A DNA stretch of 64,000 bases, from NCBI GenBank assembly GCA_036511675.1, contig DATCBU010000083.1:3171-67170 (forward strand), given 5' to 3'. The DNA is from Chersky-840 sp036511675. GTDB taxonomy: Bacteria; Actinomycetota; Acidimicrobiia; Acidimicrobiales; UBA8190. A program made the position numbers and the translations under genes. The notes under the pieces are model-generated. The model was not told the DNA's origin and did not search any database. It saw only the letters and a program-made list of their open reading frames with translations. Positions within the stretch are counted from its first letter, which is position 1. Every line of letters starts with the position of its first letter. Positions 23,701 through 35,635 of the stretch are shown in pieces.

Positions 23701-23764
23701 GACGCGACCGCTCAAACTACCTGACCGACATCACGCCGAGATCGCCCGACGGGGGCAGCTCGAG

Positions 23765-24889
23765 TCATGCGCCGACGGCGGAAAGGCGGACGAGCATCGC
23801 TTCGAGCAGGAGTGACTCGTTGGGGTTGCGGATGAGCTCGGCGGCGGAGCGCTCCACCACCGTGATGGCACCCCCCAACTCCCGGACCCGCTCGGCGGTT
23901 CTGCCCGACCAGGCCGGCGGTATCGAGCTCGGCGCGGCCAGCGCCACCAGGCGGTCGCGGTAGGCGCCGGCCAGGACGGCGAACCCGGCGCGCAGCTCGT
24001 CTGTCCGCCACCGGCGCTCTTCTCGGTTTTGGCGGTCTTCGATCTCCTTGCGTCGGGGAACCGAGCGTTCCCCGCGTTGCTCGGCGTCGGAGCCGAGCTC
24101 CTCCATCTCGACCCGATGCCGGGCCCGGAGCGGCTCCACCGCGTCTTCGGCCGACGACAGCAGCTCCGCTGCCAGAGCCGCCGCCGCCGCCCCGGTGCCG
24201 TCGAGGCGCGACGGCACCGACCTCCACAGGCGACGCCGATCGGCGAATCCGGCGTCGTCGGCCAACAACCGGGCACGGTCGATGCTGCCCCCTGCCGCTT
24301 GCGCCAGCTCCTCGGCCAGCTCGGCCTCGGTGCCCGTGCGCATGAGCCATTCCCGGAGCTCGGCCGGGGGAACGGGGCGAAGCTCGATGCGCACACACCG
24401 ACTGGCCACGGTGGCGAGCTCGGCCGGGACGGCGTCGGCCAGGAGCACGAACACCGTCTGCCCGGCGGGCTCTTCGAGTGTCTTCAACAACACCGGGGCC
24501 GCCAGGCGGGCCAGGTGGATGTCCGACACCACGATCACCTGACGGTGACCCTCGAGGGGACGCCGCTGCGCCAGTTGCACCACCCGCCGCGCGTCCTCGA
24601 CGCTCACGAGCGCACCGGCCCGCTCGATCTCCACCACATCGGGATGGACCCCGGCCAAGGCCCGGCGACACACCTCGCACTGGCCGCATCCACCCCGGGG
24701 ACACAACAACGCCGCGGCGAAGCCGCGCACCAGGGACCGCTGGCCCAGGCCGGGGAGACCGACCAGGAGATAGGCGTGCACCGGTCGTCGACCCGCGGCG
24801 CGCAACTGCGCCACGGCGTCGGCCTGTCCCATGACCTCGGCGAACAGCGACGCCGCGGGCAGGGTCTGGTCGTCGACGGCCGGGCTCAT
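23765..24889 (-). CDS. holB: DNA polymerase III delta-prime-like subunit
   Basis: AAA+ clamp-loader protein. The 374-residue protein starts with a Met-rich leader, then FAEVMGQADAVAQL and a degenerate P-loop GLPGLGQRS. The zinc-binding cysteines are in LLCPRGGCGQCEVCRRAL, and HPDVVEIER, QVIVVSDIHLA and LLKTLEEPAGQTVFVLLA follow. The non-consensus P-loop fits a delta-prime role without ATP hydrolysis. The C-terminal collar is charged and poorly conserved. Start overlaps the tmk stop by four bases; topA-tmk-holB form one minus-strand unit ending 64 bases before the tRNA. Confidence 0.9.
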   Translation of the reverse strand: MSPAVDDQTLPAASLFAEVMGQADAVAQLRAAGRRPVHAYLLVGLPGLGQRSLVRGFAAALLCPRGGCGQCEVCRRALAGVHPDVVEIERAGALVSVEDARRVVQLAQRRPLEGHRQVIVVSDIHLARLAAPVLLKTLEEPAGQTVFVLLADAVPAELATVASRCVRIELRPVPPAELREWLMRTGTEAELAEELAQAAGGSIDRARLLADDAGFADRRRLWRSVPSRLDGTGAAAAALAAELLSSAEDAVEPLRARHRVEMEELGSDAEQRGERSVPRRKEIEDRQNREERRWRTDELRAGFAVLAGAYRDRLVALAAPSSIPPAWSGRTAERVRELGGAITVVERSAAELIRNPNESLLLEAMLVRLSAVGA

Positions 24890-25515
24890 GGAGCTGCGTC
24901 CGGGAGCGGCCCGAGCCGGTCGACCACCGACGCCAGCAGCCGCTTCGCCACGTCATCGATGGTGCCGCTGGCATCGATCACAACCCAGGTGTCGGGTTCG
25001 GCCCCGGCCAGGGCGCGGTACCCGGCGCGCACTCTGTCGTGGAAGCCGGCATCGAGTCGCTCCAGACGATCGGCGCGCGTCAGGTCGAGGCGACCCCGGG
25101 CCAGGGCGGCGGGGACGTCGAGGAGGATCGTGAGGTCCGGGACGATGCCCGGCGCCGCCCACGACACCAACAGCCGCAACTCGTCGAGGTCGAGACCCCG
25201 TCCGTAGCCCTGATAGGCCAGTGTCGACCCTGAGAAGCGTTCGGTGACGACCCATCGCCCTTGCTCGAGGGCGGGCCCGATGACCTCGGCCACGTGCTGG
25301 GCCCGATCGGCCGCCATGAGCAGCGCTTCGGCTCGCTCCGACACGGGCGGGAGGTCGGGATCCAGTGTCAGGGAGCGCAAGGTGGCCCCCAGGGGTGTGG
25401 CACCGGGCTCGGCCGTCGACACCGCACCCAGGGTGCGGGCCAGCAGCACCGCCTGCGTCGACTTCCCACACCCGTCGACTCCCTCGAGGGCGATCAGCCG
25501 GCCGCGCCCGCTCAC
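24886..25515 (-). CDS. tmk: thymidylate kinase
   Basis: Phosphorylates dTMP to dTDP. The 209-residue protein has the P-loop ALEGVDGCGKSTQ, the DR[YFH]-type segment VVTERFSGSTLAYQGYGRGL, LTILLDVPAALARGR and the lid-region RADRLERLD. The loop usually written REPGGT is AEPGATPLG here, a mild deviation in a conserved dTMP-binding element. The GTG at 25515 overlaps the topA stop (GTGA) and its own stop overlaps the holB start, so all three are translationally linked. Confidence 0.93.
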   Translation of the reverse strand: MSGRGRLIALEGVDGCGKSTQAVLLARTLGAVSTAEPGATPLGATLRSLTLDPDLPPVSERAEALLMAADRAQHVAEVIGPALEQGRWVVTERFSGSTLAYQGYGRGLDLDELRLLVSWAAPGIVPDLTILLDVPAALARGRLDLTRADRLERLDAGFHDRVRAGYRALAGAEPDTWVVIDASGTIDDVAKRLLASVVDRLGPLPDAAP

Positions 25516-28259
25516 GCCGTGGGCGTCCCCTTCGACGCCTTCTTCGCCGTGACCGCTTTCTTGGTGGTCTTCTTGGCGGCCTTCTTGGTCGTCTTCTTGG
25601 CCGCCTTGGTGGCGCGCCCCCGTTTCACCGGGGGGCCGGCGGCGCGCCGGTCGGCGAGGAGCTCGGCGGCGCGCTCGATGGTGATCGTCTCGGGCTCGTC
25701 CCCCTTGCGCAACGAGGCGTTGGTCGTGCCGTCAGTGACGTAGGGCCCGAACCGGCCCGAGCGCACCACGACGGGGGCCGAGGTCTCGGGGTCATCGCCC
25801 AGCTCTCGCAGCGGTGCGGCCGCGGCTCGCCCCCGGCGCGCCTTGGGCTGCGCGAACAACGCCAGCGACTCGTCGAGGGTCACCGCCAGCAGTTGGTCCT
25901 CGGTCTCGAGGCTGCGGGTGTCGGTGCCCTTCTTCACATAGGGCCCGAAGCGGCCGTTGAGGGCCAGGATCTCCTCGCCCGACGACGGGTCGGTGCCCAC
26001 GATCCGGGGCAGACGGAGCAACTCGACGGCCTGTTCGAGCGTGACGGTCTCGGGTGTCATCGACTTGAACAGCGACGCCGTGCGGGGCCGCTCGCCGCCG
26101 TCAACCGCCTCCCCCAATTGGATGTACGGGCCGAACCGCCCCGAGCGCACCAGGACGGGGAGGTCACCGTCGGGGTGCGCGCCGAGGGTGCGGTCCCCCG
26201 ACGGCGCCGCGAGCAGTTCCTCGGCTCGTTCCACGGTGAGCTCGTCGGGGGGCAGGTCCTCGGGGATCGAGGCCCGGTCCTCCCCGCGCTGGAGATACGG
26301 CCCGTAGCGACCCACGCGCACCACGACGGCCTCGCCGTCGCCGTCGACCCCGATGGGGATGGAGTTGACCTCCCGGGCGTCGATCTCACCCAGATGCGAC
26401 GCCACGTCCTCTTTGAGTCCCCGATGGCTGTCCACGGCGGGGGCGGTCGAGCCGTTCCCACCGAAGTAGAACCGAGTCAGCCAGGGGAGCACCTCGCGCT
26501 CGCCGTCGGCGATCTCGTCGAGGTCGTTCTCCATGGCCGCGGTGAATCCGTAGTCGACGAGCTCGGCGAAGTACCGCTCCAGCAGGCCCACCACGGCGAA
26601 GGCCGTGAAGGAGGGGACGAGGGCCGTGCCCTTCTTCCACACATAACCCCGGTCCTGGATGGTGCCGAGGATGCTGGCGTAGGTCGAGGGGCGTCCGATG
26701 CCGAGCTCCTCGAGGGCCTTCACGAGCGACGCCTCGGTGTAGCGCGCCGGCGGCTGGGTGCTGTGCGAGCGCGCCTGGATCTCCTGGGCCGACAGGGTGT
26801 CGCCCTCCACCAGCGCGGGGAGCACAACGTCGCGCTCGGTGGCCTCGGCTTCCTCGTCCGAGCCCTCGACATACGCCCGCAGGAAACCGGCGAATTTGAT
26901 GACGGTGCCCGACGCCGAGAACTCGGCCTCGTCGGCGTGCGTCGCACCCGCCGGGACCCCCACCAGACGCACCTGGGCGCTCGTCCCCGTGGCGTCGGCC
27001 ATCTGCGAGGCCACGGTCCGCTTCCAGATGAGGTCGTAGAGCCGCAGCGTGTCGCCACTGAGCTCTCTCCCCGCTTCGTCCGGGGTCCGGAAGGCCTCGC
27101 CGGCGGGACGGATGGCCTCGTGCGCCTCCTGGGCGTTCTTGACCTTGCGTTGATACCGCCTCGGCGCGTCGGGGACGTACTCGCGGCCGTACAGCGCCGA
27201 GGCCTGGGACCGGGCCGCGCCGAGCGCTTCGTCGGACAAGGTGGTGGAGTCGGTGCGCATGTAGGTGATCCAGCCCTGTTCGTAGAGGCGCTGGGCCACC
27301 TGCATGGTGCGCTGGGCACCGAAGCGCAATTTCCGGCTGGCTTCTTGCTGCAGCGTCGAGGTCATGAACGGCGGGGCGGGCGAGCGCCGATAGGGCTTCT
27401 CGGTGACGGCGCCCACGGTGAAGCTCTGGCCGGCGAGGCCCTGGACCAGGCGCGTGGCCTCGGGCTCGCCCAGGAGCACGACGTCGGCGCGAGTGAGCTC
27501 CCCCGTCTCGGTGAAGTCGCGCCCCGTGGCGACCGGTGTGCCCCCCACCGCCACCAGGTTGGCCGCGAAGACCTGGCCCTCGGCGTCGAAGGTGCCTTCG
27601 AGATCCCACCACGTGGCGGCCCGGAAGCGCATGCGGGCCCGCTCGCGCTCGACGATCATGCGGGTGGCCACGCTCTGGACGCGACCGGCCGAGAGCCGGG
27701 GCATCACTTTCTTCCACAGCACCGGTGACACCTCGTAGCCGTACAGGCGGTCGAGGATGCGCCGGGCTTCTTGAGCGTCTACCAGTCTCCGGTCGAGGTC
27801 GCGCCACTCCTCCACGGCCCGCTGCAGCGCCACGGCGGTGATCTCGTGGAAGACCATGCGTTTGATCGGCACCCGCGGTGAGAGCACCTCGGTGAGGTGC
27901 CAGGCGATGGACTCGCCCTCGCGGTCCTCGTCTGTGGCTAGGTAGACCTCGCTGGCCCCCGCCAGCAGCGACTTGAGCCGGGCCACGACCGACTTCTTCT
28001 CGGGGGCCACCACATACAGGGGCTTGAACCCGTTGTCGACGTCGACGCCGAGGCGCGCCCACCCCTCACCCTTGAAGGCGGCGGGGATCTCGTCGGCGCG
28101 CCGGGGCAGGTCGCGGATGTGGCCGACCGAGGATTCGACCACGAAGCCGGTCCCGAGCAGGGCCCCGATGGTGCGGGCCTTGGCCGGCGACTCGACGATG
28201 ACCAGCGGCTTGCCCGCGGCGGCAGAGCCGGTCGATGGGGAGCGCGGAGTTGAGGGCAT
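25512..28259 (-). CDS. topA: DNA topoisomerase I (type IA)
   Basis: Relaxes negatively supercoiled DNA. The 915-residue protein begins with the Toprim domain (LVIVESPAKARTIGALLG, TDEDREGESIAWHL), then the gate domains with the catalytic tyrosine in GWITYMRTDSTTLS. RPSTYASILGTIQDRGYV and a C-terminal half of at least four Topo-C repeats (GRYGPYLQRG, GRFGPYIQLG, GRFGPYVKKG, GRFGPYVTDG) follow. It ends in a lysine-rich tail (KKTTKKAAKK type) typical of actinobacterial enzymes, without zinc ribbons. I use the ATG at 28259; a GTG 30 bases upstream is possible. Confidence 0.96.
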   Translation of the reverse strand: MPSTPRSPSTGSAAAGKPLVIVESPAKARTIGALLGTGFVVESSVGHIRDLPRRADEIPAAFKGEGWARLGVDVDNGFKPLYVVAPEKKSVVARLKSLLAGASEVYLATDEDREGESIAWHLTEVLSPRVPIKRMVFHEITAVALQRAVEEWRDLDRRLVDAQEARRILDRLYGYEVSPVLWKKVMPRLSAGRVQSVATRMIVERERARMRFRAATWWDLEGTFDAEGQVFAANLVAVGGTPVATGRDFTETGELTRADVVLLGEPEATRLVQGLAGQSFTVGAVTEKPYRRSPAPPFMTSTLQQEASRKLRFGAQRTMQVAQRLYEQGWITYMRTDSTTLSDEALGAARSQASALYGREYVPDAPRRYQRKVKNAQEAHEAIRPAGEAFRTPDEAGRELSGDTLRLYDLIWKRTVASQMADATGTSAQVRLVGVPAGATHADEAEFSASGTVIKFAGFLRAYVEGSDEEAEATERDVVLPALVEGDTLSAQEIQARSHSTQPPARYTEASLVKALEELGIGRPSTYASILGTIQDRGYVWKKGTALVPSFTAFAVVGLLERYFAELVDYGFTAAMENDLDEIADGEREVLPWLTRFYFGGNGSTAPAVDSHRGLKEDVASHLGEIDAREVNSIPIGVDGDGEAVVVRVGRYGPYLQRGEDRASIPEDLPPDELTVERAEELLAAPSGDRTLGAHPDGDLPVLVRSGRFGPYIQLGEAVDGGERPRTASLFKSMTPETVTLEQAVELLRLPRIVGTDPSSGEEILALNGRFGPYVKKGTDTRSLETEDQLLAVTLDESLALFAQPKARRGRAAAAPLRELGDDPETSAPVVVRSGRFGPYVTDGTTNASLRKGDEPETITIERAAELLADRRAAGPPVKRGRATKAAKKTTKKAAKKTTKKAVTAKKASKGTPTA

Positions 28260-28392
28260 GGTCGTCGATGAGCGTGGGGGGTTCACCACGCCCGTGTCAA
28301 CAGCGCCCCGGGCAAGGCCCGGCCCGCGGCGACCGTGGCCAGCGATTTCATCCCCGTGTCCGCACCGTGGACGGAACCGACCGCCGGTTCCG

Positions 28393-30735
<2,343 letters not shown>

Positions 30736-30951
30736 GTGGCTGGTACTCCCTTCACATGGGCCCGAGGCCCTGGGACGAGAACTCGGCGGGCGAGGTCTCG
30801 GGTTCGGTCAAGTCAATCGGTCGATCGGTTCGGACCCGGGGACGGGCGCGGCCTCGAGATGAAGGCACTCCCCCGATGAACGGGGGCCGACGATACCGAC
30901 TCCACGCGACGACGGGCAAGGAAGCTGCCTGGATGCGCCTGTGGACGAGCC

Positions 30952-33396
30952 TCAGACCCCGACGTCGACCTCCTTGGTGTCGGGACCGGCGATGAGCTCG
31001 TACTCGGGGTTCAAGATGGCCAGGCGACCCTCCCAGGCCCCCACCATCCCCTGGGCCACCAGCCGCGCCCCCTGCTGGATCCCCGGGATCCGGCGCCGGC
31101 CCTGAAAGACCAGCAGGATCGCCCCGGTGCTGTCGACGAGCGTGCACTCGAGGTTGGCGGTCCCCCCGCCCGTGGGCACCCGCACCGACCGGATCCGTCC
31201 CGCCACCCGAACCCGCTGGCGCCACTGCGCCTCGCCGATGGGGGTCGTCCCCGCCACCATGGGCCCGAACTCGGCGCCCCGCACCGACGCCCGCGCCGGG
31301 CGGGGCTCGGTGGTGGTGTGCGGTTCGTGACGCGCCTTGCGACGCCCCGAGAGCTGGAAGGGGACGATGGTGGCGTTCACATGAGGGAGGTGTCCCACCG
31401 CGGCGGCGATGCGGTCGGCGCTGCGATCGTGGAGCAGACGCCGCCACCCCGCCGCGAAGCCTCGCCGCGACAACAGCATGGTGAGCTCGGTGTCGTCGTC
31501 GCTCGTGGCCTGGGCGGCGAGCACCAGTGCGGCGCGCGCCAGACGGCGGTCGGGGCAGTCGATGATGTCGAGCGGCAGGCGCGACAATCCGAGCCGGCTC
31601 CAGTCCCGTTCCAACGTGGCGGCCTCAAGGGGGTCGATGGCGAAATGCACGGCCCGCAGGTGGTCGGGCGACAACGTGCGCGCGTACTGGATGGCGCGGG
31701 CCGTGGCCAGGTCCATCCGGTCGACCAGCACCACCACCATGTGGTGGCGCAGGACGGGGGCCTCGCACGCCTGAGAAGCCCCGGCTTCGAGTTGCCCCTC
31801 CTCGTTGACGTACTGGCGGTGCAGGCGCAGGAGCACGAAGACGCCCAAGGGCATGAGCACCACGACGACCCAGGCGCCCTCGGTGAATTTGGTGACGGCG
31901 AAGATGAGCAGCACCACGAACGACAACACCGCGGCGGTCCCGTTGATGGCGACACCACGGCGCCAGTGAGGCTCGTGATGGGTGAGGTGGAACTTGACCA
32001 TGCCCGCCCCCGCCATGGTGAACCCGGTGAAGACGCCGATGGCGTAGAGGGCGATGAGGTTGTCGAGCTTGGCATCGGTGACGAGCAGCAAGGCCACCGA
32101 GCCGATGGTGAGCACGATGATGCCCGTGGAGAACACGAGACGGTGCCCGCGTCGCGTGAGCTGGCGGGGCAGATAGGAGTCATCGGCGGCGAAGCTAGCC
32201 AGGTACGGGAAGCCGGTGAAGCTGGTGTTGGCCGCCAGGACCAGGATGAGCATGGTGCCGGCCTGGAGGAGCAGATAGAGCGTGTGGGCGAACGCCCCGT
32301 GGCCGTAGACATACTGGGCCACCTGGGCCAGGACCGTCGGAGTGCCCAGGAGATAGGGCACGGGGTGGACAATGGCGGCCAGTGCCGCGATCCCGAGCAC
32401 CAATGACCCCAGCACCAGGCTCATGATCACCAGCGTGATGCGGGCGTTACGCGCCTCCGGACGCCGGAACACGCTCACGCCGTTGGAGATGGCCTCGGTG
32501 CCGGTCAGGGCCGAGCCACCCGAGGCGAACGCCTTCATCACGATGAACACCGAAGCGCCCAGAAGCAGGCCACTGCCGGGCCTTCCCACCGACACCGCCC
32601 CCGCCGCATGCAGGGAGTGGGGATGGAGGTCACCGAGGATGGCCTTGACCGAGCCGACGATGATGAGCAGCGCCATGTTGGCGATGAAGAAGTAGGTGGG
32701 CACGGCGAAGACCCGGCCCGCCTCGCGGATGCCGCGCAGGTTGGCATAGGCGATCAGCATGACCAGGCCGATGGCGATCCATACCGTGGCGCCCTTGAGA
32801 CTGGGAAACGCTGACGTCAGCGCGTCCACACCGGCCGCCACCGACACCGCCACCGTGAGCGTGTAGTCGATGAGGAGCGACACCGCCGCGATCTGGGCGA
32901 CGCTCAACCCGAAGTTCTCGCGCGCCACCACGTAGGCGCCGCCGGCCTTGGTGTAGACCTTCACCACCTCGAGGTACGAGGCCGTCACGAACAACAGCAC
33001 CACCACGACGGCGATGGTGACCGGGACCACCAGCGCGAAGGCGGCGACGCCGATGTACTTGACTAGCTGGACGAGGATCTGCTCGGTGGCGTAGGCCGAG
33101 GACGAGATGACGTCCGAGGACAGCACGGCCAGCGCCGTGGGCTTCCCCAGGCGCTCCACCGACTGGCGCTCGGTGGCCAGGGGTGGCCCCAGGACGGCGT
33201 TCTTGAGCCGGTAGCGGAGGTTCTCGGGCAGGTCGAGGGCGTCCGGGGAGGGCAGGGCCTCAGGGGCGACATGACGGCCCGGGGCCATCCCGCGGGCAGG
33301 GGGCACCACCGGGACAGCCGGCGCGTCCCCGACGGGCGGGACGGCCTCGTCCACGCCTGGGACCGGAACCTCGCTCACGCCTTCAGGTAAGCACAT
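30952..33396 (-). CDS. APC-superfamily permease with USP-like and C-terminal OB-fold domains
   Basis: An 814-residue fusion. A Pro/Val-rich cytoplasmic leader is followed by about 12 helices of the APC fold (residues 85-500: SSDVISSSAYATEQIL, KAGGAYVVARENFG, ALTGTEAISNGVSVFRRPEA, AANTSFTGFPYLAS). A soluble USP-like part comes next (about 545-690, HHMVVVLVDRMDLATARA) and a terminal OB-fold (about 735-805, RVRVAGRIRSVRV, LECTLVDSTGAILLVFQGR). The TM core resembles Rv2690c/KimA-type transporters, and the divergent ceoB-ceoC pair suggests potassium uptake. In M. tuberculosis the OB-fold is a separate nearby gene. Start ATG 33396 or GTG 33378. Confidence 0.85.
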   Translation of the reverse strand: MCLPEGVSEVPVPGVDEAVPPVGDAPAVPVVPPARGMAPGRHVAPEALPSPDALDLPENLRYRLKNAVLGPPLATERQSVERLGKPTALAVLSSDVISSSAYATEQILVQLVKYIGVAAFALVVPVTIAVVVVLLFVTASYLEVVKVYTKAGGAYVVARENFGLSVAQIAAVSLLIDYTLTVAVSVAAGVDALTSAFPSLKGATVWIAIGLVMLIAYANLRGIREAGRVFAVPTYFFIANMALLIIVGSVKAILGDLHPHSLHAAGAVSVGRPGSGLLLGASVFIVMKAFASGGSALTGTEAISNGVSVFRRPEARNARITLVIMSLVLGSLVLGIAALAAIVHPVPYLLGTPTVLAQVAQYVYGHGAFAHTLYLLLQAGTMLILVLAANTSFTGFPYLASFAADDSYLPRQLTRRGHRLVFSTGIIVLTIGSVALLLVTDAKLDNLIALYAIGVFTGFTMAGAGMVKFHLTHHEPHWRRGVAINGTAAVLSFVVLLIFAVTKFTEGAWVVVVLMPLGVFVLLRLHRQYVNEEGQLEAGASQACEAPVLRHHMVVVLVDRMDLATARAIQYARTLSPDHLRAVHFAIDPLEAATLERDWSRLGLSRLPLDIIDCPDRRLARAALVLAAQATSDDDTELTMLLSRRGFAAGWRRLLHDRSADRIAAAVGHLPHVNATIVPFQLSGRRKARHEPHTTTEPRPARASVRGAEFGPMVAGTTPIGEAQWRQRVRVAGRIRSVRVPTGGGTANLECTLVDSTGAILLVFQGRRRIPGIQQGARLVAQGMVGAWEGRLAILNPEYELIAGPDTKEVDVGV

Positions 33397-33431
33397 CCCG
33401 TGAGTTGTCCCGCGCTCCGATGCCGTGTTGC

Positions 33432-34130
33432 ATGGTGTCGGTGCACGTCGTCATCGTCGGTTGTGGTCGGGTGGGTTCGGGGCTCGCCATCGGGCTGGTC
33501 GAGCATGGCCATACGGTGTCGATCATCGACAAGGTGTCGCGCTCGTTTCGTCGCCTCCCCGCCGACTGGCCCGGGACCTCCATCGTGGGCTCGGGATTCG
33601 ACCGAGACGACCTCGATCGTGCCGGCGCCAAGCAGGCCGGCGCCCTGGCTGCGGTGACCAGCGGGGACAACTCCAACATCCTCACGGCTCGGATCGCGCG
33701 GGAGAACTACGGCATCCACAGTGTCGTGGCCCGGATCTACGACCCCCGACGGGCCGAGATCTACCAGCGACTCGGCATCCCCACCGTCGCCACCGTGACG
33801 TGGACCATCGACCAGGTGATGCACCGCCTCCTGCCCGAAGCGGTGGTCGGGGAATGGAGCGATCCGTCCGGCCACCTCGTGCTGGTCGAGCGGATCCTGC
33901 CCGAGGCCTGGGCCGGCAAGTCCCTGCGCGACCTCGGCATGGCCGGAAAGGTCAAGGTCGTGGCGGTGACCCGTGCCGGCACCCCGCGCCTCGAGGTCGC
34001 CGACCTCGTCGGTCAGGAAGGTGACGTGTTGCACCTGGCGGTGCTCAAAGACGCCGTCGGAGAGCTCGAACGTCGATTCGACGGCGGGGCGGTCCAACCC
34101 GACGGGCGCGCCGTGGGGAGCGCGGGATGA
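33432..34130 (+). CDS. ceoB: TrkA-family potassium uptake regulatory protein, first of pair
   Basis: Cytoplasmic gating subunit of a potassium transporter, with an RCK_N Rossmann domain (VHVVIVGCGRVGSGLAIGLVEHGH, then IIDKVSRSF, GSGFDRDDLDRAGAK and VARIYDPRRAEIYQRLGI) and an RCK_C domain (about 145-215, WAGKSLRDLGMAGKVKVVAVTR, LHLAVL). About 232 residues from the ATG at 33432; in-frame starts at 33405 and 33420 cannot be excluded and the GxGxxG position favours the shorter form. It shares a 35-base divergent start region with the APC gene and overlaps ceoC by four bases. Confidence 0.92.
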   Translation: MVSVHVVIVGCGRVGSGLAIGLVEHGHTVSIIDKVSRSFRRLPADWPGTSIVGSGFDRDDLDRAGAKQAGALAAVTSGDNSNILTARIARENYGIHSVVARIYDPRRAEIYQRLGIPTVATVTWTIDQVMHRLLPEAVVGEWSDPSGHLVLVERILPEAWAGKSLRDLGMAGKVKVVAVTRAGTPRLEVADLVGQEGDVLHLAVLKDAVGELERRFDGGAVQPDGRAVGSAG

Positions 34131-34789
34131 AAGTCGCCATCGCCGGGGCGGGCAACGTGGGAACGGCCATCGCCAAGGACCTGGCCGCCAACGGTCACGA
34201 CGTGCTGCTCATCGAGCGGGACCCTGACCTGGTCGAGCGCTTGCGTTTCACCGTCGACGTGACGTGGGTGGCCGCCGACGCCTGCGAGGTGGCCTCGCTC
34301 GACGCCGCGGGGATGGCCCAGGTCGACGTGGCTGTGGCCGCCACCGGTGACGACGAGGACAACCTGGTGATCTCCCTGTTGGCCAAACAGGAATTCGCCG
34401 TGCCCCGGGTCGTGGCCCGCGTCAACCACCCCAGCAATCAGTGGCTGTTCAACGAGTCATGGGGCGTCGACATCTCGGTGTCGACCCCGCAGCTGCTCAC
34501 GGCGCTGGTCGAGGAGGCCGTGTCGGTGGGCTCGCTCGTCCGGCTCCTGCAGTTCGAACGGGGCAACGCCCATCTGGTCGAGGTGACCCTGGCCGAAAGC
34601 TCGCCAGCGGCGGGGACGTCGTTGGTCGATCTCAAGTTCCCCCGCGACGCCACCGTGGTGGCGGTGGTGCGCGGCGACCGACTCGTCGTCCCACGGGGGG
34701 ACACCGTGCTCGACGCCGGAGACGAGGTCATGGTCCTCGTGACCGGAGAAGCAGAGAGGGCCGTCCAGCAACTGCTGGTGGGCGACTGA
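34127..34789 (+). CDS. ceoC: TrkA-family potassium uptake regulatory protein, second of pair
   Basis: A 220-residue partner of CeoB: KVAIAGAGNVGTAIAKDLAANGH at the N-terminus (nucleotide-binding loop), LLIERDPDLVERL, WVAADACEVASLDAAG, VVARVNHPSNQWLFNE, and a C-terminal RCK_C with LVDLKFPRDATVVAVVRG and DEVMVLVTGEAE. Such proteins bind NAD(H) or adenine nucleotides and open or close the transporter they contact. ATGA overlap with ceoB ensures equal amounts. No separate TrkH/KtrB pore gene is in the window, so the APC permease next door is the likely partner. Confidence 0.93.
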   Translation: MKVAIAGAGNVGTAIAKDLAANGHDVLLIERDPDLVERLRFTVDVTWVAADACEVASLDAAGMAQVDVAVAATGDDEDNLVISLLAKQEFAVPRVVARVNHPSNQWLFNESWGVDISVSTPQLLTALVEEAVSVGSLVRLLQFERGNAHLVEVTLAESSPAAGTSLVDLKFPRDATVVAVVRGDRLVVPRGDTVLDAGDEVMVLVTGEAERAVQQLLVGD

Positions 34790-34824
34790 GCGGACGCGTG
34801 GTCCCGGGGCGGGGTGTCGCCCCC

Positions 34825-34830
34825 TACAAT
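34825..34830 (+). promoter_or_regulatory. -10 element of the HAD phosphatase gene, leaderless type
   Basis: TACAAT, seven bases before the ATG at 34838; transcript and start codon should nearly coincide. Confidence 0.55.
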
Positions 34831-34837
34831 TCCCGCC

Positions 34838-35629
34838 ATGGAGGCGGCCTTCTTCGATCTCGACAAGACCATCATCGCCCGGGCGTCGATGGCCGCCTTC
34901 GGTCACCATTTCTACCGGGGCGGCTTGATCTCGCGGTCCACGGTGGTGCGCGCCCTCACCTCGCAGCTGGTGTACCTGCATCTCGGCGCCAGCGAACAGA
35001 AGCTGGCCAAGATCCGAGAGTCGGTGCTCAAGCTCACCTGCGGATGGGACCAGGGCGAGGTCAGCCGCATCGTGCGTGAGACCCTCGACGAGGTGGTCGA
35101 GCCCATCATTTACGCCGAGGCCCTCGAGCTTCTCGAGCAGCACCACGCGTCGGGCCGCAAGACCTACCTCGTCTCGGCCTCACCGGAGGAGATCGTCCAG
35201 CCCCTGGCCGAGTACCTCGGCGTCGACGGCGCCATCGCCAGTCGGGCGGTGGTGGACCTCGACGGTCGCTACACCGGGGAGATGGCCTTCTACGCCTACG
35301 GGCCCTTCAAGGCCGAGGCCATGCGTGACCTGGCCAAGTTCGAGGGCATCGACCTGGCCTCGTCGTACGCATACTCCGACTCCTACACCGACGTGCCCAT
35401 GCTCGAGGCGGTGGGCCACCCCGTGGTGGTGAACGCCGATCGCGTCCTGGCCCGCCTGGCTCGCGACCGGGGCTGGGAGACCTTGCAATTCAGTCGCCCC
35501 GTGCGGTTGCGCGATCGCGTCCCGGTACCCAACCTCCCGACGGCGGCCGCGTTGACCGGTGTGGCGCTCGCCGCCACGGGTGCCGCAGTGCTCGTCAGGC
35601 GATACGGGCACAGAGCGGCCCGCGCCTAG
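34838..35629 (+). CDS. HAD-superfamily subfamily IB hydrolase
   Basis: A 263-residue phosphatase of the SerB-like IB class. Motif I is AFFDLDKTIIARAS (nucleophile Asp in DLDKT), the helical cap follows, motif II is TYLVSASPEEIV, motif III includes the lysine in GPFKAEAM, and motif IV is YAYSDSYTDVPMLEAVG. Related actinobacterial enzymes act on phospholipid or phosphoserine substrates, but the specificity cannot be read. A C-terminal helix (AAALTGVALAATGAAVLV) followed by RRYGHR anchors it to the membrane. The ATG at 34838 is favoured over one 24 bases upstream because TACAAT lies just before it. Confidence 0.88.
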   Translation: MEAAFFDLDKTIIARASMAAFGHHFYRGGLISRSTVVRALTSQLVYLHLGASEQKLAKIRESVLKLTCGWDQGEVSRIVRETLDEVVEPIIYAEALELLEQHHASGRKTYLVSASPEEIVQPLAEYLGVDGAIASRAVVDLDGRYTGEMAFYAYGPFKAEAMRDLAKFEGIDLASSYAYSDSYTDVPMLEAVGHPVVVNADRVLARLARDRGWETLQFSRPVRLRDRVPVPNLPTAAALTGVALAATGAAVLVRRYGHRAARA

Positions 35630-35635
35630 GTTTGA

